Positions 23,801-35,173 of a stretch of DNA of 64,000 nt are shown piece by piece (position 1 is the first letter of the stretch; each line of letters begins with the position of its first letter). The DNA lies in NCBI RefSeq assembly GCF_043641665.1, contig NC_092192.1, positions 22,857,978-22,921,977 of the forward strand, read 5' to 3'. A program made the position numbers and the translations under genes. The DNA comes from Enoplosus armatus (lineage: Eukaryota > Chordata > Actinopteri > Centrarchiformes > Enoplosidae). The notes below the pieces were generated by a model. It was not told the origin of the DNA, searched no databases, and was given only the letters and a program-made list of their open reading frames with translations.

Positions 23801-25984
23801 TTGAGCTGTACTGTGTTTGCAGTTTCTGCCGTATAAACTGAAGCTGCCAAAATGTATTGATTTGCTGGCAGCCAGACAATTTCATGGCTACCAGTCTTTT
23901 TCTCAAGGCAGACTGCTTAATCAAGCCGTCTTCTACGTGAATTATCGGAAAAAAGATCCTGTCAGGCGAGCACCTTGACTACCACGCGGTGCACGGGAGG
24001 AACGGCACCGCTGCAAGATGCAACCTTTCAGTAACCAATGGCTTATATATCTCTGGGAAGACAACTGTTTCATTTCTGTTTAATGTTCACATGCGGCACG
24101 AACAAAACGAGCAAAACGAGGACACTGACGCTCTAAAAGCTTTTCCCATAAATAAAGAAACTATCAAGAGTAAAATAATCTCCTCCGGTGCTAAACTTCA
24201 TACAGCAATTTTAAAGGAGCAAAATCTATAACACAGAGCACTTTTTTTCAGGAAAGATACCACCAATGCCGTCGAGAGTGCCGCTCCAAGGTGAAGACAG
24301 GTGGTTACAATCGGGAGTGTAAACCTCCACCTTTCGTTATGCCCTCTCCGTTTTAATACGTGGCTCAAAAGAACCACTGAAATGCTCTAATAATAATACG
24401 ATCAAAGGGCTCGTCCTTCCAAATGAGAAAAAACTCCACGGAGATGGCGCCTACGTCTTTGGCAAGAAAAAAACAGCATGGATGAAAGTCAGCGGTTAGT
24501 CTGTGGAGGGAGTGCAGAGCAGCTGATACCATAATATCATTTACTTTTTTTTACTGGATATAATATTTCTAACAGCAAATCACAATTCATACCTACTGTT
24601 ATGAATATATATGGACCTACAGTGAAGCTCTCCTGAAATGGACCATGCCGTCACACAGAAAAACCCATTCAGCAAATCATTTTGAGCCGATTTTCATCTG
24701 GATATTGTGTCCCCACTTAGCAAGGAGCGCCTCGGAACATGCGTCACACCAATATATCAGAATTTCCGTCGGAATAATAGACAGAAAGCTGAGCGAGAGC
24801 TGCTCGTTACCGACACATCCATGCAGAGCTTTTAAAAATGGTTAAAATCGCAGTGTTTGTGCTGTCAGGGTTGTATTTAAATATATATATATATATTCTC
24901 ATACAGGTATTTATCGTTTAGATATGTCGATGTAGACTATTGTTGATCTACCACTGGAGCATTCCCAGGTAATTTTCAAAATAAGACAAAACTCTGCCCT
25001 GCATACCGAACATATCAGGATTCCCATATTAACAGTGCGACTCCATGAATAATTCCTTGACTTCACTATGCAAATGTCATACCGTCCTCCCTCCTCAACA
25101 TGTTAATGATCATCGTGACGAATACACCTTGCCCCAGTTCCCGGTTAAACCGTGTCATTTTGAAATGAGACAAGATGTCCTTTTTTTGGGGGGGGGGGTG
25201 GATTCTGTCCAAGGACATCCATGGAGATCAGCCAATCAGCAAATTGGTCGACACCCCACAACATTTTAAACGTGGAATGAAAAAAAATACATCAGGCCAT
25301 GACCTCATCTGCAGTTTGAGGTTAAAATAAATTAGACCCGGCCCCCAAAGAACCTTTTTTGCTGAGGAAAATAAATCCACCTTAAAAGGATAGGTCAGGC
25401 CCAAGCTACTTCAACAGTATCTGGAGAAATTTAGCATTTTGCAACTCTAGCTTTGGAAAATAGCCACTTGATTTGTCCGACACAGACTGCTGAAGCCCCA
25501 AGACCGGGGATTTGGTCCCCCATCTATCCATCTACTGCTGTCACATTAGAAAAACCCTGTCGCCGAAGAATAAAGTTCATAACAGACGATTCTGCAAAAC
25601 CTCAGATTACGGTTGGTGTGAAGTCCTCAAACTGTGTTAAGGCTTTGCTTGAATTTGCGCCTAATTGTGTCGCGCTATGGACTTCCGCCGTCCTCTGGAA
25701 TTCGCTTGGTCTTCTGCCCGAACCCGCAGTTGGGATACTGAGCTACATTAGAAAGAGACCGATTTATGGCCAGTGTGGAGAGGAGGGAGGAATACAGTAG
25801 CAACAACCGATAACTATATGAACGTACATACGGGCTTGTGAGTATTGTGTTAAGGTGCATTTGAAGCTGCAACTTTCGGGAAAGTCAATACTCCGGTTTA
25901 GTATTTAATCTACAGTAAAGAGAAAATGAAGATTAGTATTTATTATTTTACACAATGACAGATTTACATCTCAAATCTTGGCGT

Positions 25985-26220
25985 ATCTTATTAAGGCAGA
26001 TGTGGCTACTTACACCCGGTGTATATAGCATAGCAGAGACAAGCACCCGGGTGTCCGTAGCCAACAGTGCTATTTGCACCCGGGATGGAACCTGACCAAA
26101 CTGCGACCGTTTCACAACGTTAACCACGTGTCAGAAAGCCATGAGTGAGGTTTAGGAAAAGAGCAAACACTGTCCCGCCCGGGATTCAAACCACAGTCTC
26201 CTGGGTAATAATACGTCCAC
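25985..26220. repeat. Dispersed teleost repeat remnant
   Basis: The stretch contains several CACCCGG-type units (near 26013, 26045 and 26078) and a GGGATTCAAACCACAGTC segment that in reverse resembles a tRNA-type box B. It also has a GGTTTAGGAAAAG segment similar to one at about 58732. It looks like a degraded middle-repetitive fish element; I cannot name the family. Confidence 0.4.
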
Positions 26221-27383
26221 ACATTGTAGGTTTTGCCGTAGCTCTTAGCATCCTACAAAGGTAGGCGCATTCAAATGATGGCTGTTTTTGTGTGCCGTGT
26301 TCAGACAGATCATAAAAACACATCTGAAGATATGTCTGTGGATGTCTCAGGACGTGAATAACACGTCTCAGGACATCTGAAGACATGGCTGATGGCTGCA
26401 TATGACTGTAATGATTTCTTCTGGATGCCTCACACTCACTATTAGGTTCTCCTGAATAAATATTGTTTTTTTTTTTTGTTTTGCTTTTCTTGCCTTCTTT
26501 CCTTTTCATTCCTGACAGATCTGTCCAAGCTCTCGTTTTGTCATTTCCATTTCAAAGTAACAAGGACACGTCTGTATTTTGACATTTGAGGATCATCAAC
26601 TAAAAGCGTCTGAATGAAGCGTCACCAGTGGTTTAACTTGTTTTAGTCACATCAGACCTGTTTGTAAGACAAAATCTCTATGAATAATTTATTGGATGTC
26701 AGCTTAATCCCCATTTACCCTTCATGAATGACAAAAGGCATGCAGCGAGCGCGTCAGCGCGGCTTCTGTTTAGCTGCGGTTGCAAGAGGCCAAGGCGGAA
26801 CCTTGTGCTCGCCGAACGAAAACAAAAAAAGGTTTGAGTTTCAGATTTAATTTAATACAAGCTGGAAGGTTATGAAATTCTCCAAACACTTTTGTGGTGC
26901 TATTGCTAATTATGATTCACCGTGAATAAAGTGCCATCCTGTTCGTAATCCTTGTTTGCTCTGACAGTGTGATGGTTTCGAGTCAAACGTGCCTACTGCA
27001 AAGCCAAGTGTGTTATACAAAACGACACAACCCTGAATGGTAGAAATGGAAATGCATCTAATATACTGTTCACGACCTACAGAAATACCGAAGACTGAAC
27101 TGTTTGAACTGCAAGTTTGAAATACTTCAAAATGTACTTCCTTCGCCAAACATTTTTCCTGTGAAGTCAACACCTATTCTATCCGTCTGTATATCGTATT
27201 GCCATGCGACACTGAAGTAGTAGATTTCTCTGAAGCGTTCTCAAATATTCATGGAACACAAGGACACATTTTCACTATCCTGTGAGACAAAAACAGCGGC
27301 GTAAACAGCTACCGCAGAGTGTTTTAGTTGACAGCTCCCCACTGACGTCCTTGAGTTATAAAGGTGAACCGAGGTATCAGAGC

Positions 27384-27500
27384 CTTATCACTCGTGTAGT
27401 GGTCACTCACCTTTCAGCCACATAGCCAGGGTTCAAATCCCTGTGTGACCAGACGGCCCACCTTGCCGAGGTGCACTAAATCTTTATCAGCTCCGGGGGA
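27384..27500 (+). mobile_element. tRNA-derived SINE fragment
   Basis: The stretch begins GTGTAGTGGTCACTCAC (box A-like), then CCAGGGTTCAAATCCCTG, which gives a perfect 5 bp T-arm with a box B-like loop, then GTGACCAGA. It continues with CCTTGCCGAGGTGCACT and ends near CTCCGGGG, matching the tail of a common teleost SINE (CCTTGAGCAAGGCACT...CTCCGGGG) with an internal deletion. It is not a functional tRNA: no proper anticodon arm can be drawn. Confidence 0.6.
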
Positions 27501-27834
27501 CAGCCTGCACTGTCCACGTGGATCAGCGTTTATCCACACAGCACATCGCGGAGACTTCGCTGTGATGTTTTGGCAGCAGGATTAATGAGTATACCGTAGC
27601 TGGGATGAAAGGATTCATCAGTGCACTGGACATCTCTCATTATTTCAGCGTACCCCGAGGCGGAATTTTCGAGATGGACGCGAAGAAACGAAAAAAAAAA
27701 AAGGGCTGAATCACACAGTGATGACAGTCGTGTCACTATTTATTTTAATGAAGCTGTCGAAAAAGCTGCCATAACATTTGGAATTTCAGTTCAAGTAAAC
27801 ATTATTAAAGGATTTTGCTTTAGTTGGAATTAGA

Positions 27835-28140
27835 GCTGGTCCTGCTGGTCCTAAATGTTGAGGTGGATGATGTGCTGCAATTATTTCTCTGCAAAATATC
27901 GTGCCAACCGATTCGGCAGACGTTGCGATATTTTACAAGGATCATTTGACCTGCAGGTGGTGTTACATGACAAATTCAGGGGACCGCTAAAGTCAGCAGG
28001 ATTTGTCCCCTGGACGCCATAGTTACTGGTACCAAATTCTTCATGGGAATTCATCCAATATGAGACTGAGGCATTCGAGTCTGGCGGACTGACCTCGGAC
28101 GGACACGGAGCCATCCATAGAGCCGCAAGCGTGGCGAAAA
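27835..28140 (+). repeat. Common teleost interspersed repeat
   Basis: The stretch runs through the landmarks GACCTGCAGGTGG, CAGGGGACCGCTAAAGTCAG, TACCAAATTCTTCATGGGAA, TTCATCCAATATGAGACTGA and CCATCCATAGAGCC. I recognise this order from a very common fish repeat (CTGGTGGCGCTAGAGG..., CCAAATTTCATGGCAATCC...). Its transposon class is not certain to me. It lies about 330 bp after a SINE fragment. Confidence 0.75.
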
Positions 28141-28721
28141 ATGTTTAGGTTCATGTCAAGTCAAATATCCAAATAAGGCCGCAGTTGATCTACGTGGGAA
28201 CATAAGCTCCGTAAAATGCCTATTAGTTTGGGAGACACAAGTGTGTATTGACACTTTTGATGTGGGGGTGGCAGCTGAAGAAAGAAAGCGCGAAAGTCGA
28301 AAACGGAAAGTGTTCATCCTCTCGAGCATGACCGTGCTTGATTTTATGGGAATCTGCCATGACGCTTTTTTATTTCTGCTTGACGGCGGCACCGTTGTTG
28401 GAGAGGTCACTGGGTCAGCCGCATCGCTGCGAATTCGTCCTCTGATGGCAATCTGCTTCTCGTAGTGTTGCTGATCTCGCTCGGCACCGAAAGACTGACA
28501 CCCTGACAAACAGGATGTTTTGAGGGCCAATACTACTACAATACAGTCAAGAGTGTTTTGATAAACAAGCTTCCTGTGAGGGCTGTAAAAAAAAGAACCT
28601 ATAATAGACTATTCTGGAGGGCTTTTTTCTTTCTACACAACCTGCTACAAGACTAGAGGACTGGAAAATAGGCTTCAGTCAGGTGGCAAGTACTTTCATT
28701 CCTCGTGCTGTTTGGTAGAGA

Positions 28722-28764
28722 GCGGCGGCGGCGGCGGCACACACACACACACACACACACACAC
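28722..28764 (+). repeat. Compound (CGG)5-(CA)13 microsatellite
   Basis: A short CGG tract runs directly into a CA tract. Confidence 0.95.
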
Positions 28765-31700
28765 TAACCCCACACACTGTACGGCCTTTACTTTTCAAGT
28801 GCTCCTCGGCTGCCTCAATGAACAATTAGGTTTTGGTTTTCATCCATCATTTTAAGTGCGTTTATTGGATATAGTGGGAAGATGTTTACGCATACGGCAG
28901 CGGTTGCAGGCAGCCTTCGACTTCCGTCATGCGGCTACTTAACCGAACAACAATGTGCAGTCTCTGGCATCTGAAGCCCATAACACATTCATGAGAAGAA
29001 AGAAAAAGCCTTGACCCTCCTTCACATGGCACTGGCCAGTTCTGGTGGGTACTGAGGCAGAATCTCTTTATCCACAAACGGCTAGTGTGTACCTGCATGT
29101 GTCTTTGTAGGCTTCCACTGTAGTTTAGTTTTAACTTACCGAACCCAGCACACCTCCCCGATATCTTATTCATATCCCGATCTTCACAATTGCTCTCTTT
29201 ATTCGCAAAAATTCCCCCGAGCACACCCGCCATCTTGCCTCACGCAGGCGCAGCCGAAGAGCAAGAAGGTGCTGGGGCGAGGGTGAGTGCGGATCGGAGG
29301 GCGCGGTGATTGATGGGTCACAGCGGCACGTGACGAGCCAGGCGTGCGGTCCGGATGCTTGCAGAGCGGCGCGGTGCGAACAAAGAGGGCCGACGTGGAG
29401 ATGTAATGAGTAATGCTTTGCGCTGTTCATTTATTACGATAATACACTGGGGCTGGTAGGCGGACAGCTACGGCATATGCCACAGAGCCACGACTTGTTG
29501 TTTGAGGACAGCAGCCGTTTGTCATTTCATCTGCATTATTTCACGACGACGTCCCCGCAGACCTTTTTCTGCATGTCATTTCTCTCTAAAACCTCACCCC
29601 GGGGGTTGAGGCCCGAACGGCGCTTCAAAGCTTTAGACCAGGCCTTTAAAAAACGCCGCCCTCACACTGTGGCTCCCCATCAAAATTCTTGTGATCACTT
29701 TTACGCGAACAAAACATCAGATCCGTGTGGGGCGATAACCGTCCTCAAATCAATACAAACACAGATGCCATATTTCCGCCACGCTTGCCGCACTGTTTTT
29801 CACCGCTTGAGGTCCGACCGGCGCTCATTTAATCATGTCATGTTGCTGCGGCCTCTTCATGTGCGATGCTTTAATGGCAGCGCAGAAACCACGGGTTTTT
29901 GGATGGACTATAAAACGTTTGGTTTTGGACGGAAACTGAGCTCTGCCTCTGCAGTCGTGGCTCCACTTAGGACCCCTCTTCCGTTGGACTTCTTATTTTT
30001 CCCTTAATCAGTTTTTACAAACAAATGCAAAAATCCAACAATATTCATCAACGAGGCCCGCAATAAATCAAAATAGAGGGATAAAGTGATGAAGTGTTTG
30101 TAGTTTAATTGCACAAAATCTAGGGATTGATGATTAGACTCTAAAACACTCCAGCTCAAGGGTCTCTCTGCTTTCTACTACTCTGTGGGTAACTCCACTG
30201 AGCTCTTACGTCCTGTAAATAATCTATGGAGTCATCTGAGTCAGACACCGCGGTTTGACAACAGATGAGTTATTGTGATCGGGCATGGTTCCAGGGACCG
30301 ACTGCTCCTGCTGGAGAGCCGTCAAGACCCTCTCTTCAAATATTCTGAAAGAAAAGGGAGGGCTGCCATTTCTATAGAAAGAGGAGAAAGAGGAGAAGGA
30401 TTCCTCTGGTTTTGAACACTGTTGGAAATATTTGGGATAATGCAAGTGCACAACTCAATACAATGTAGGTCCAGTTGTTTATAGACATTCTGATATGGAA
30501 ATGTCACACGATGCCCGAGTCTGAAAGCACAAACGAGCGCTCACCTCCCTCACAAAACTTGACATCAATGAGAGCCGGTTTCACTGGTCATGTCATTAGA
30601 GCTGCTGGTTAATTTACACTTTACACGTACACTTTACACACGGCTTTAAACAGCCACGCATACGCAAATGCAGTCATCTAGGAGCCTTCCGAGTTCAATT
30701 TGATCTCACTGCCTATAATCACAAAAAAAATCTCTCCGGCTGGTTTGTTCTTGTGAATCTGTGAATGAATTACCATGTGAAAAATAGCATATCCGTAATG
30801 ACAGTCTGGTGGTGACACCACAAGCGTCACTTACGTTAACAAAATGAATTCTCAACTTCTCGGGTGTGTATATAAATACGATATACTTCTGTCAAAACAA
30901 CATCCGAACACAACCTGAGACCGATCATCCAGACTGACGGCAATTCATGGACAGGTTTTTTTTTTTTCCGATTGGACGCATGAAGTCGCATCTCCAGGCT
31001 TCATGAATGCGCCCGTGTGGCAACTGCGATGCAGATTTTGATTCCTCAAGTTTCCACGTTGAGCTTTCTAAGAAGTCCAACGCCCCCCGACAAGTCCCGA
31101 AACAGTAAGCCTTCAAGAAGAAGAAAAGATAAACGCTAATACCCATAATCTGAGCCCCCCCCCCCCCTCGCTCAAAGTGCTTTATGGCAAGACGCTCAAA
31201 GCCTGCAGGCATGTATATCTGCTAACTCCTGCCCCTGTGACCTGACCTGCTTGCTGCAGTGCGTATGCACGCGCACGGCTTAAAACGGAATACGCGCTGT
31301 AGCTAATTAGAAAACTGCAGAGGATCTGAGACGCAATGTTCCGTGATACGACTCGTCGCAGTCATCTCATAGTAAAAGTGTAATAATGATAACAATAAAC
31401 TGAAAGCTACTGACGTGCTGTTTGATGGGGTTCGTGTCGTGTACATGTAAAACGGGCCGGGGATTCAAACGATGTCAGGAGCCAGAAAAGAATAGGAGAC
31501 AATGGGTGACCCCACTCGCCCCACTGAGGCAGACTCCCCAGATCCCCCTCTTCTCATCCAAGCAATGGTCTGCTGGTCCACTGAAGCCAAATAGTGTCCA
31601 GATCTACAGTATATGTTGGCTAAATAATCCATATTGGTTCAGCTGGTGAAAGTAGGTAAAGAAGATATTTTACCATTACCCATCATTCATTTTACATAGC

Positions 31701-32279
31701 TTGAGCGTGTCGTCAGCCTCTTCACTGGATGCAGAGCAGCGTAGGTGTAAACTGTGGGGGGGGGGGCGGCCGCGAGCGGGGGCCGCTTGGCTTCGTTTGG
31801 ATATGCACGACTATGAACTCTCGTGCTCTCCGCTGTGTCAATTAAAGGTGTTGCTTGAAGATCAGAGGCTGCACCCGGGAGTAAAAGTGACCGTTACCGA
31901 CCCTTTCTGCTTTCACAAGTTCAACAAACAGTTCATTTTTCATCCGTTCTTTAATTACAATTAAGAGAAAGCTGGGGGGGGTCAATTAACAGCACTGTGG
32001 TTTGAAAAGGCAGGTGGTGTTGCTCGGCCCGTTGCGCTGGGCCATTATTGCTGCGTGTGTTGTGTTGCTTGGCAGAGAAAATGAAAAAGCTTACAATATC
32101 ACGTGGTTCTTTCCCATTTTATGACGCTGAGCATCTCATGAGCGGCGCGCACGGATCATCTGCACGTCAGACTGGCGGCAGTGAACCGCACCTCGCCGGC
32201 GCCCCCCCCCCCATGGAGATGCACCTCCGCATCATTTTTAGCCGAAGCGCCTCAACATCTGGTATTCCCCATTAACCTC

Positions 32280-32345
32280 AGGACGCTCCCCTCCCTCTCC
32301 TTGAGCAAGGCATTTAGCTCCTCACTGCTCCGGCGGAGCAGCGAA
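32280..32345 (+). mobile_element. SINE tail fragment
   Basis: The stretch reads CCTTGAGCAAGGCATTTAGC and then TCCTCACTGCTCCGGCGGAG. This is the recognisable tail module of a teleost tRNA-derived SINE, the same family as the fragment near 27384. The tRNA-like head is not present. Confidence 0.6.
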
Positions 32346-32487
32346 TGAGGAAATGAGATTCGAGACAGAGAGCACACAGTCTGGTTCTGTTTTTTTTTTT
32401 TTTTTTCTTACTCTCTGGTTTGTTCGCTTATGCCCTCATGTGCTGGTGCGCAGCAATAACACTAACACTATCTATCAGACTCCAAAA

Positions 32488-32489
<2 letters not shown>

Positions 32490-32522
<33 letters not shown>
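32490..32522 (+). repeat. (GT)16 microsatellite
   Basis: About 33 bases of TG, close to the left end of the MITE-like element at 32571. Confidence 0.95.
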
Positions 32523-32523
<1 letters not shown>

Positions 32524-32570
32524 TGCCGATGCTTGTGTATAAACCCAGACTGGCATGTGACATGTCAATA

Positions 32571-32985
32571 GGCAGTGTTATAATGCCATACTCTAAAACT
32601 ACTAGGCCATTATCTAAGAGTTTTCCCCCCCAATAACATCCTAATTACTGCTTATTAATTCATTAATAGCAAGTATGCTTAATATGTTTTGCTCAGTATG
32701 GGCCTTATGAGGCGGTGGTACCACAAGAATAGTCTTTCTCAAGCGTTAGTAGTGTCCAAATAACTACTAAATGAAGTCTTTCTAACTCAGAACACGTTCC
32801 CCATTCGATGGTAGCGCGTCACTTATTAACCCACACAGGTTCCCCCGGCTCTGAAGTTGCATTAGCGGCATTAATAAGTGCTTTGTAATGACTAATAAAG
32901 AGCCGATATGCTACTAATACGCACGCTAGTAAGCAACCCGTTCATGGCGACTATGCGTAGCCTGAGTATAAAGCACTCTCACCAA
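32571..32985. mobile_element. MITE-like teleost repeat next to exon 2
   Basis: An element of about 415 bp contains CCCAATAACATCCTAATTAC, TGCTTATTAATTCATTAATAG, and TTAATAAGTGCTTTGTAATG followed by ACTAATAAAGAGCC. This order matches a widespread fish element whose ends resemble GGTMACACTTTAT. The left end here reads GGCAGTGTTATAATG and the right end in reverse GGTGAGAGTGCTTTAT, so degenerate inverted ends are plausible. It stops about 50 bp from the exon 2 donor. The family name is not certain. Confidence 0.65.
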
Positions 32986-33036
32986 CGCTATTATCATTCA
33001 GAAGCACAGAAGAAGTCGCAGCAGCTTGCACGTTAC

Positions 33037-33269
33037 CTTGGACGAGGATGTGCACCGAGGTGGTTCTCGGCCGACTGCTTGTCTGGACGGCGCACACGTA
33101 CTGGCCCTCATCCGTCATGTCCACGTTCTCAATCTTGATGGTAAACTCCTCTTGATTGAGGGTCACCAGACTCACTCTGGGATCCACGGACCATTTGTCT
33201 TCCCCGGCGTACAGTATGCTCGACCGGTTCAGCCACGCCGTGTGCGTGACCACGTCCCCCTGTGCACAC
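33037..33269 (-). CDS. opcml: IgLON exon 2: most of Ig domain 1
   Basis: This 233 bp exon contributes 1 + 77 codons + 1 base. Its first base completes a codon begun in exon 1. The first full codon is the N-terminal cysteine of Ig1; the partner cysteine is residue 59, in DEGQYVCAVQT. The IgLON hallmark AWLNRSSILYAGEDKW is present, with one N-glycosylation site (NRS), followed by DPRVSL and the end strand TTSVHILVQ. The acceptor is a TTTTACAG-type site at 33270-33271 on the plus complement and the donor is GTAACG at 33031-33036. Upstream of the acceptor is a short T9(GT)5-like pyrimidine tract. The signal peptide and the first beta strand of Ig1 must lie in an exon outside the window. Confidence 0.95.
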
Positions 33270-34755
33270 CTGTAAAAGGGACACACACACAAAAAAAAAT
33301 AGGATTTGAAGTGCTCATTATATATTGCACAATTTGCACCCCCAAGCCAAGCAAACGTGACGGTTACTCCTCTCGCTTACGGTGCACGCGGACCACTTGT
33401 CATTCATTGCAACATTTCTGAACGGTCTTCCTGTTGCTGTCTGGCCGGGGATGGCCAGTCATCACACCGATTGGGGGGGGGGGGGGGTCAGCTGACCCCG
33501 CATGAAACAGGCACAAATAAGTAGGTGCTGCGTTGAAACCGGAACGCGTTCCCCATAATAATACACGCAGGCGCTGCTCGACACACCACCATTTGTCTTT
33601 TACTTCTCTACCAGATCATCTTTATCAGAATGTTGTTTACCTCATAAAAAAAAAAACATTTTGATGCGGACTAATGTTCTGATACACAACATCAAATGGA
33701 AATATTAATAGCATTTGAGCTATTGGCAACCCTGTTAACAGGCCTGCTTGGAATATTGACAAATTTCTCAATAAGCTCGGTAACTACGACACGTTGTGCA
33801 CATATGCAAATGAGGCGCACTCGAGCAGTCATCAGGTTCCTTTTGTCAGTCTGCCCACGCACTCGGCTTGTGACATTCAAAAGTGGCTGAGACAATGAGC
33901 CCAAAGCCGCGGGCGCTGTGCCCCGCTGCCGCCGCCGCAGCAGATTGGTTTCACCGGCCCACGGAAATGACGCTTTGATACGGAGGGGGGCCCGGGTCTT
34001 TGACGTGACGTGTTTCCACTCCTCGGGTCGCGGCGAGAAAGTACCGCAGGGGCAGAGAAACCAGCCAGGGTGCCAATGTGAGAGGGAATTCGCGGCTTCA
34101 GTTTCACTTGCGGTATGGCCTAATTTTTCCCCGACGTGCAGAAGAAACGCTCGCAGGCCGGAATGGAGGCGGTGTGAAAGGAGCTCAAGGCTGTGGGGCT
34201 GAAAGACTCCCGGCTCCATTTGCGCTGTCAGAGGTTTTGTTGAAGCATCAGTCACTTCCACTTCAGCGGCGGCAGCAGGGTCAATGGCGTCCTTGGGGCA
34301 TTTGTGGTGTTATGGTGGGGGAAGAAGACCGTACGTGTGTAATCAATACACAGGAGCAATGGCTTTCAAAAGGAACGGATGTGTGCGGTGTGCGCGAGAT
34401 GCCGAGGGATCAATTTACGACGACAGAGTGGATTCGAAAGACCACTTCTCATGGCCACAGTGGATGAATTTTCTCCGAGATGTGAGGCTGTAAGATGCTA
34501 GCCTTTGTAAATAACACCAAAAACAGCAAACGCATCCGACATGCCCGATGAAATGATCATGTGAGAGTTTACAGAGTAACTTAACACCAACTCCAGGGAA
34601 CCTCCCACCTCGCTGCAGTGACGCACAAGGTGGACTCCAGGACCCGGTGACATCGCCGCTGGGCGTGGTTAAAGGCTCAACAACCCGCTTTTTTTTCAAC
34701 CACAGAGGGTGGCAGAACACTGCTTTTCAGCCTGGTGCTAAGTTGCTCTTTAAGG

Positions 34756-34777
34756 CCCCCCCCCCCCCCCCCCCCCC
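34756..34777 (+). repeat. C22 run
   Basis: Uninterrupted C run, with a G17 run about 180 bp downstream (34958-34974). The two are complementary and could pair. Confidence 0.9.
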
Positions 34778-35119
34778 GGGGACACATGGATGCTCGCTCA
34801 AGTGTAAAAGAAAAAAAAAAAAAAGCTGGAACTTTTCTTGGAGGAGGTCCAACACACAATCTCCGTGGCGAGTGGCGTGTCTACCGCCAGCCTCAGTGTC
34901 CTTGTCAGGGCATCACCTTAAGAGACATGTTCTCGCCGAGCACACAGGGGAGGAAGCGGGGGGGGGGGGGGGGGCTATTTTTGAATTGCATGCACCGCTG
35001 CCAAAGCACAAGAAACTCAAGCTCATTCACGCACGGGAGCTCAAGCCTTCTCGATTTCAGGCAAAACATGCAGGAATCCAGCAAATGACCTCTGATGTCC
35101 TTCATCCTGCGCAGCAAGA

Positions 35120-35120
<1 letters not shown>

Positions 35121-35171
<51 letters not shown>
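35121..35171 (+). repeat. (TA)25 microsatellite
   Basis: Fifty-one bases of alternating TA, self-complementary and prone to cruciform formation and length variation. Confidence 0.95.

Positions 35172-35173
<2 letters not shown>

Larger units (their letters stand above)
20474..33036 (-). other. Intron 2 (about 12.6 kb)
   Basis: Large intron between Ig1 and Ig2, GTAACG to TCACAG. It contains a LINE fragment (20690-20860), a teleost repeat (25985-26220), SINE fragments (27384-27500, 32280-32345), a common teleost repeat (27835-28140) and a MITE-like element (32571-32985). ORFs of 170-178 codons near 21.6-23.7 kb and 29.5-30.0 kb show no family similarity. No RNA gene is seen. Confidence 0.85.
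3370..33269 (-). other. opcml: IgLON-family cell-adhesion gene (opcml-like), exons 2-7 and introns 2-6
   Basis: This span holds six minus-strand coding exons that join in phase into 286 residues plus stop, close to the C-terminal five-sixths of a vertebrate IgLON (about 340-350 residues). IgLONs (OPCML, NTM, LSAMP, NEGR1, IGLON5) are GPI-anchored neuronal surface proteins with three Ig domains that mediate homo- and heterophilic adhesion and influence neurite growth and synapses. Seen directly: three Ig domains with all six canonical cysteines, six N-glycosylation sequons, GT-AG introns and a C-terminal hydrophobic tail. The assignment to OPCML rests on remembered vertebrate sequences: the LTFFNVSE-DYGNYTCVA-NKLG block, a DGM motif in Ig3, and LYGP-AV at the start of the last exon. 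NTM is the main alternative. Family confidence is near certain and paralogue confidence is about 0.6. The first exon is missing from the window. Confidence 0.9.

Noticed and set aside
29477..30007. 176-codon plus-strand ORF
   Set aside because: No recognisable domain, composition like chance ORFs, located in intron 2.
33692..34261. 189-codon minus-strand ORF
   Set aside because: Longest minus-strand ORF in the window but no domain, no splice context and no similarity to IgLON exon 1.
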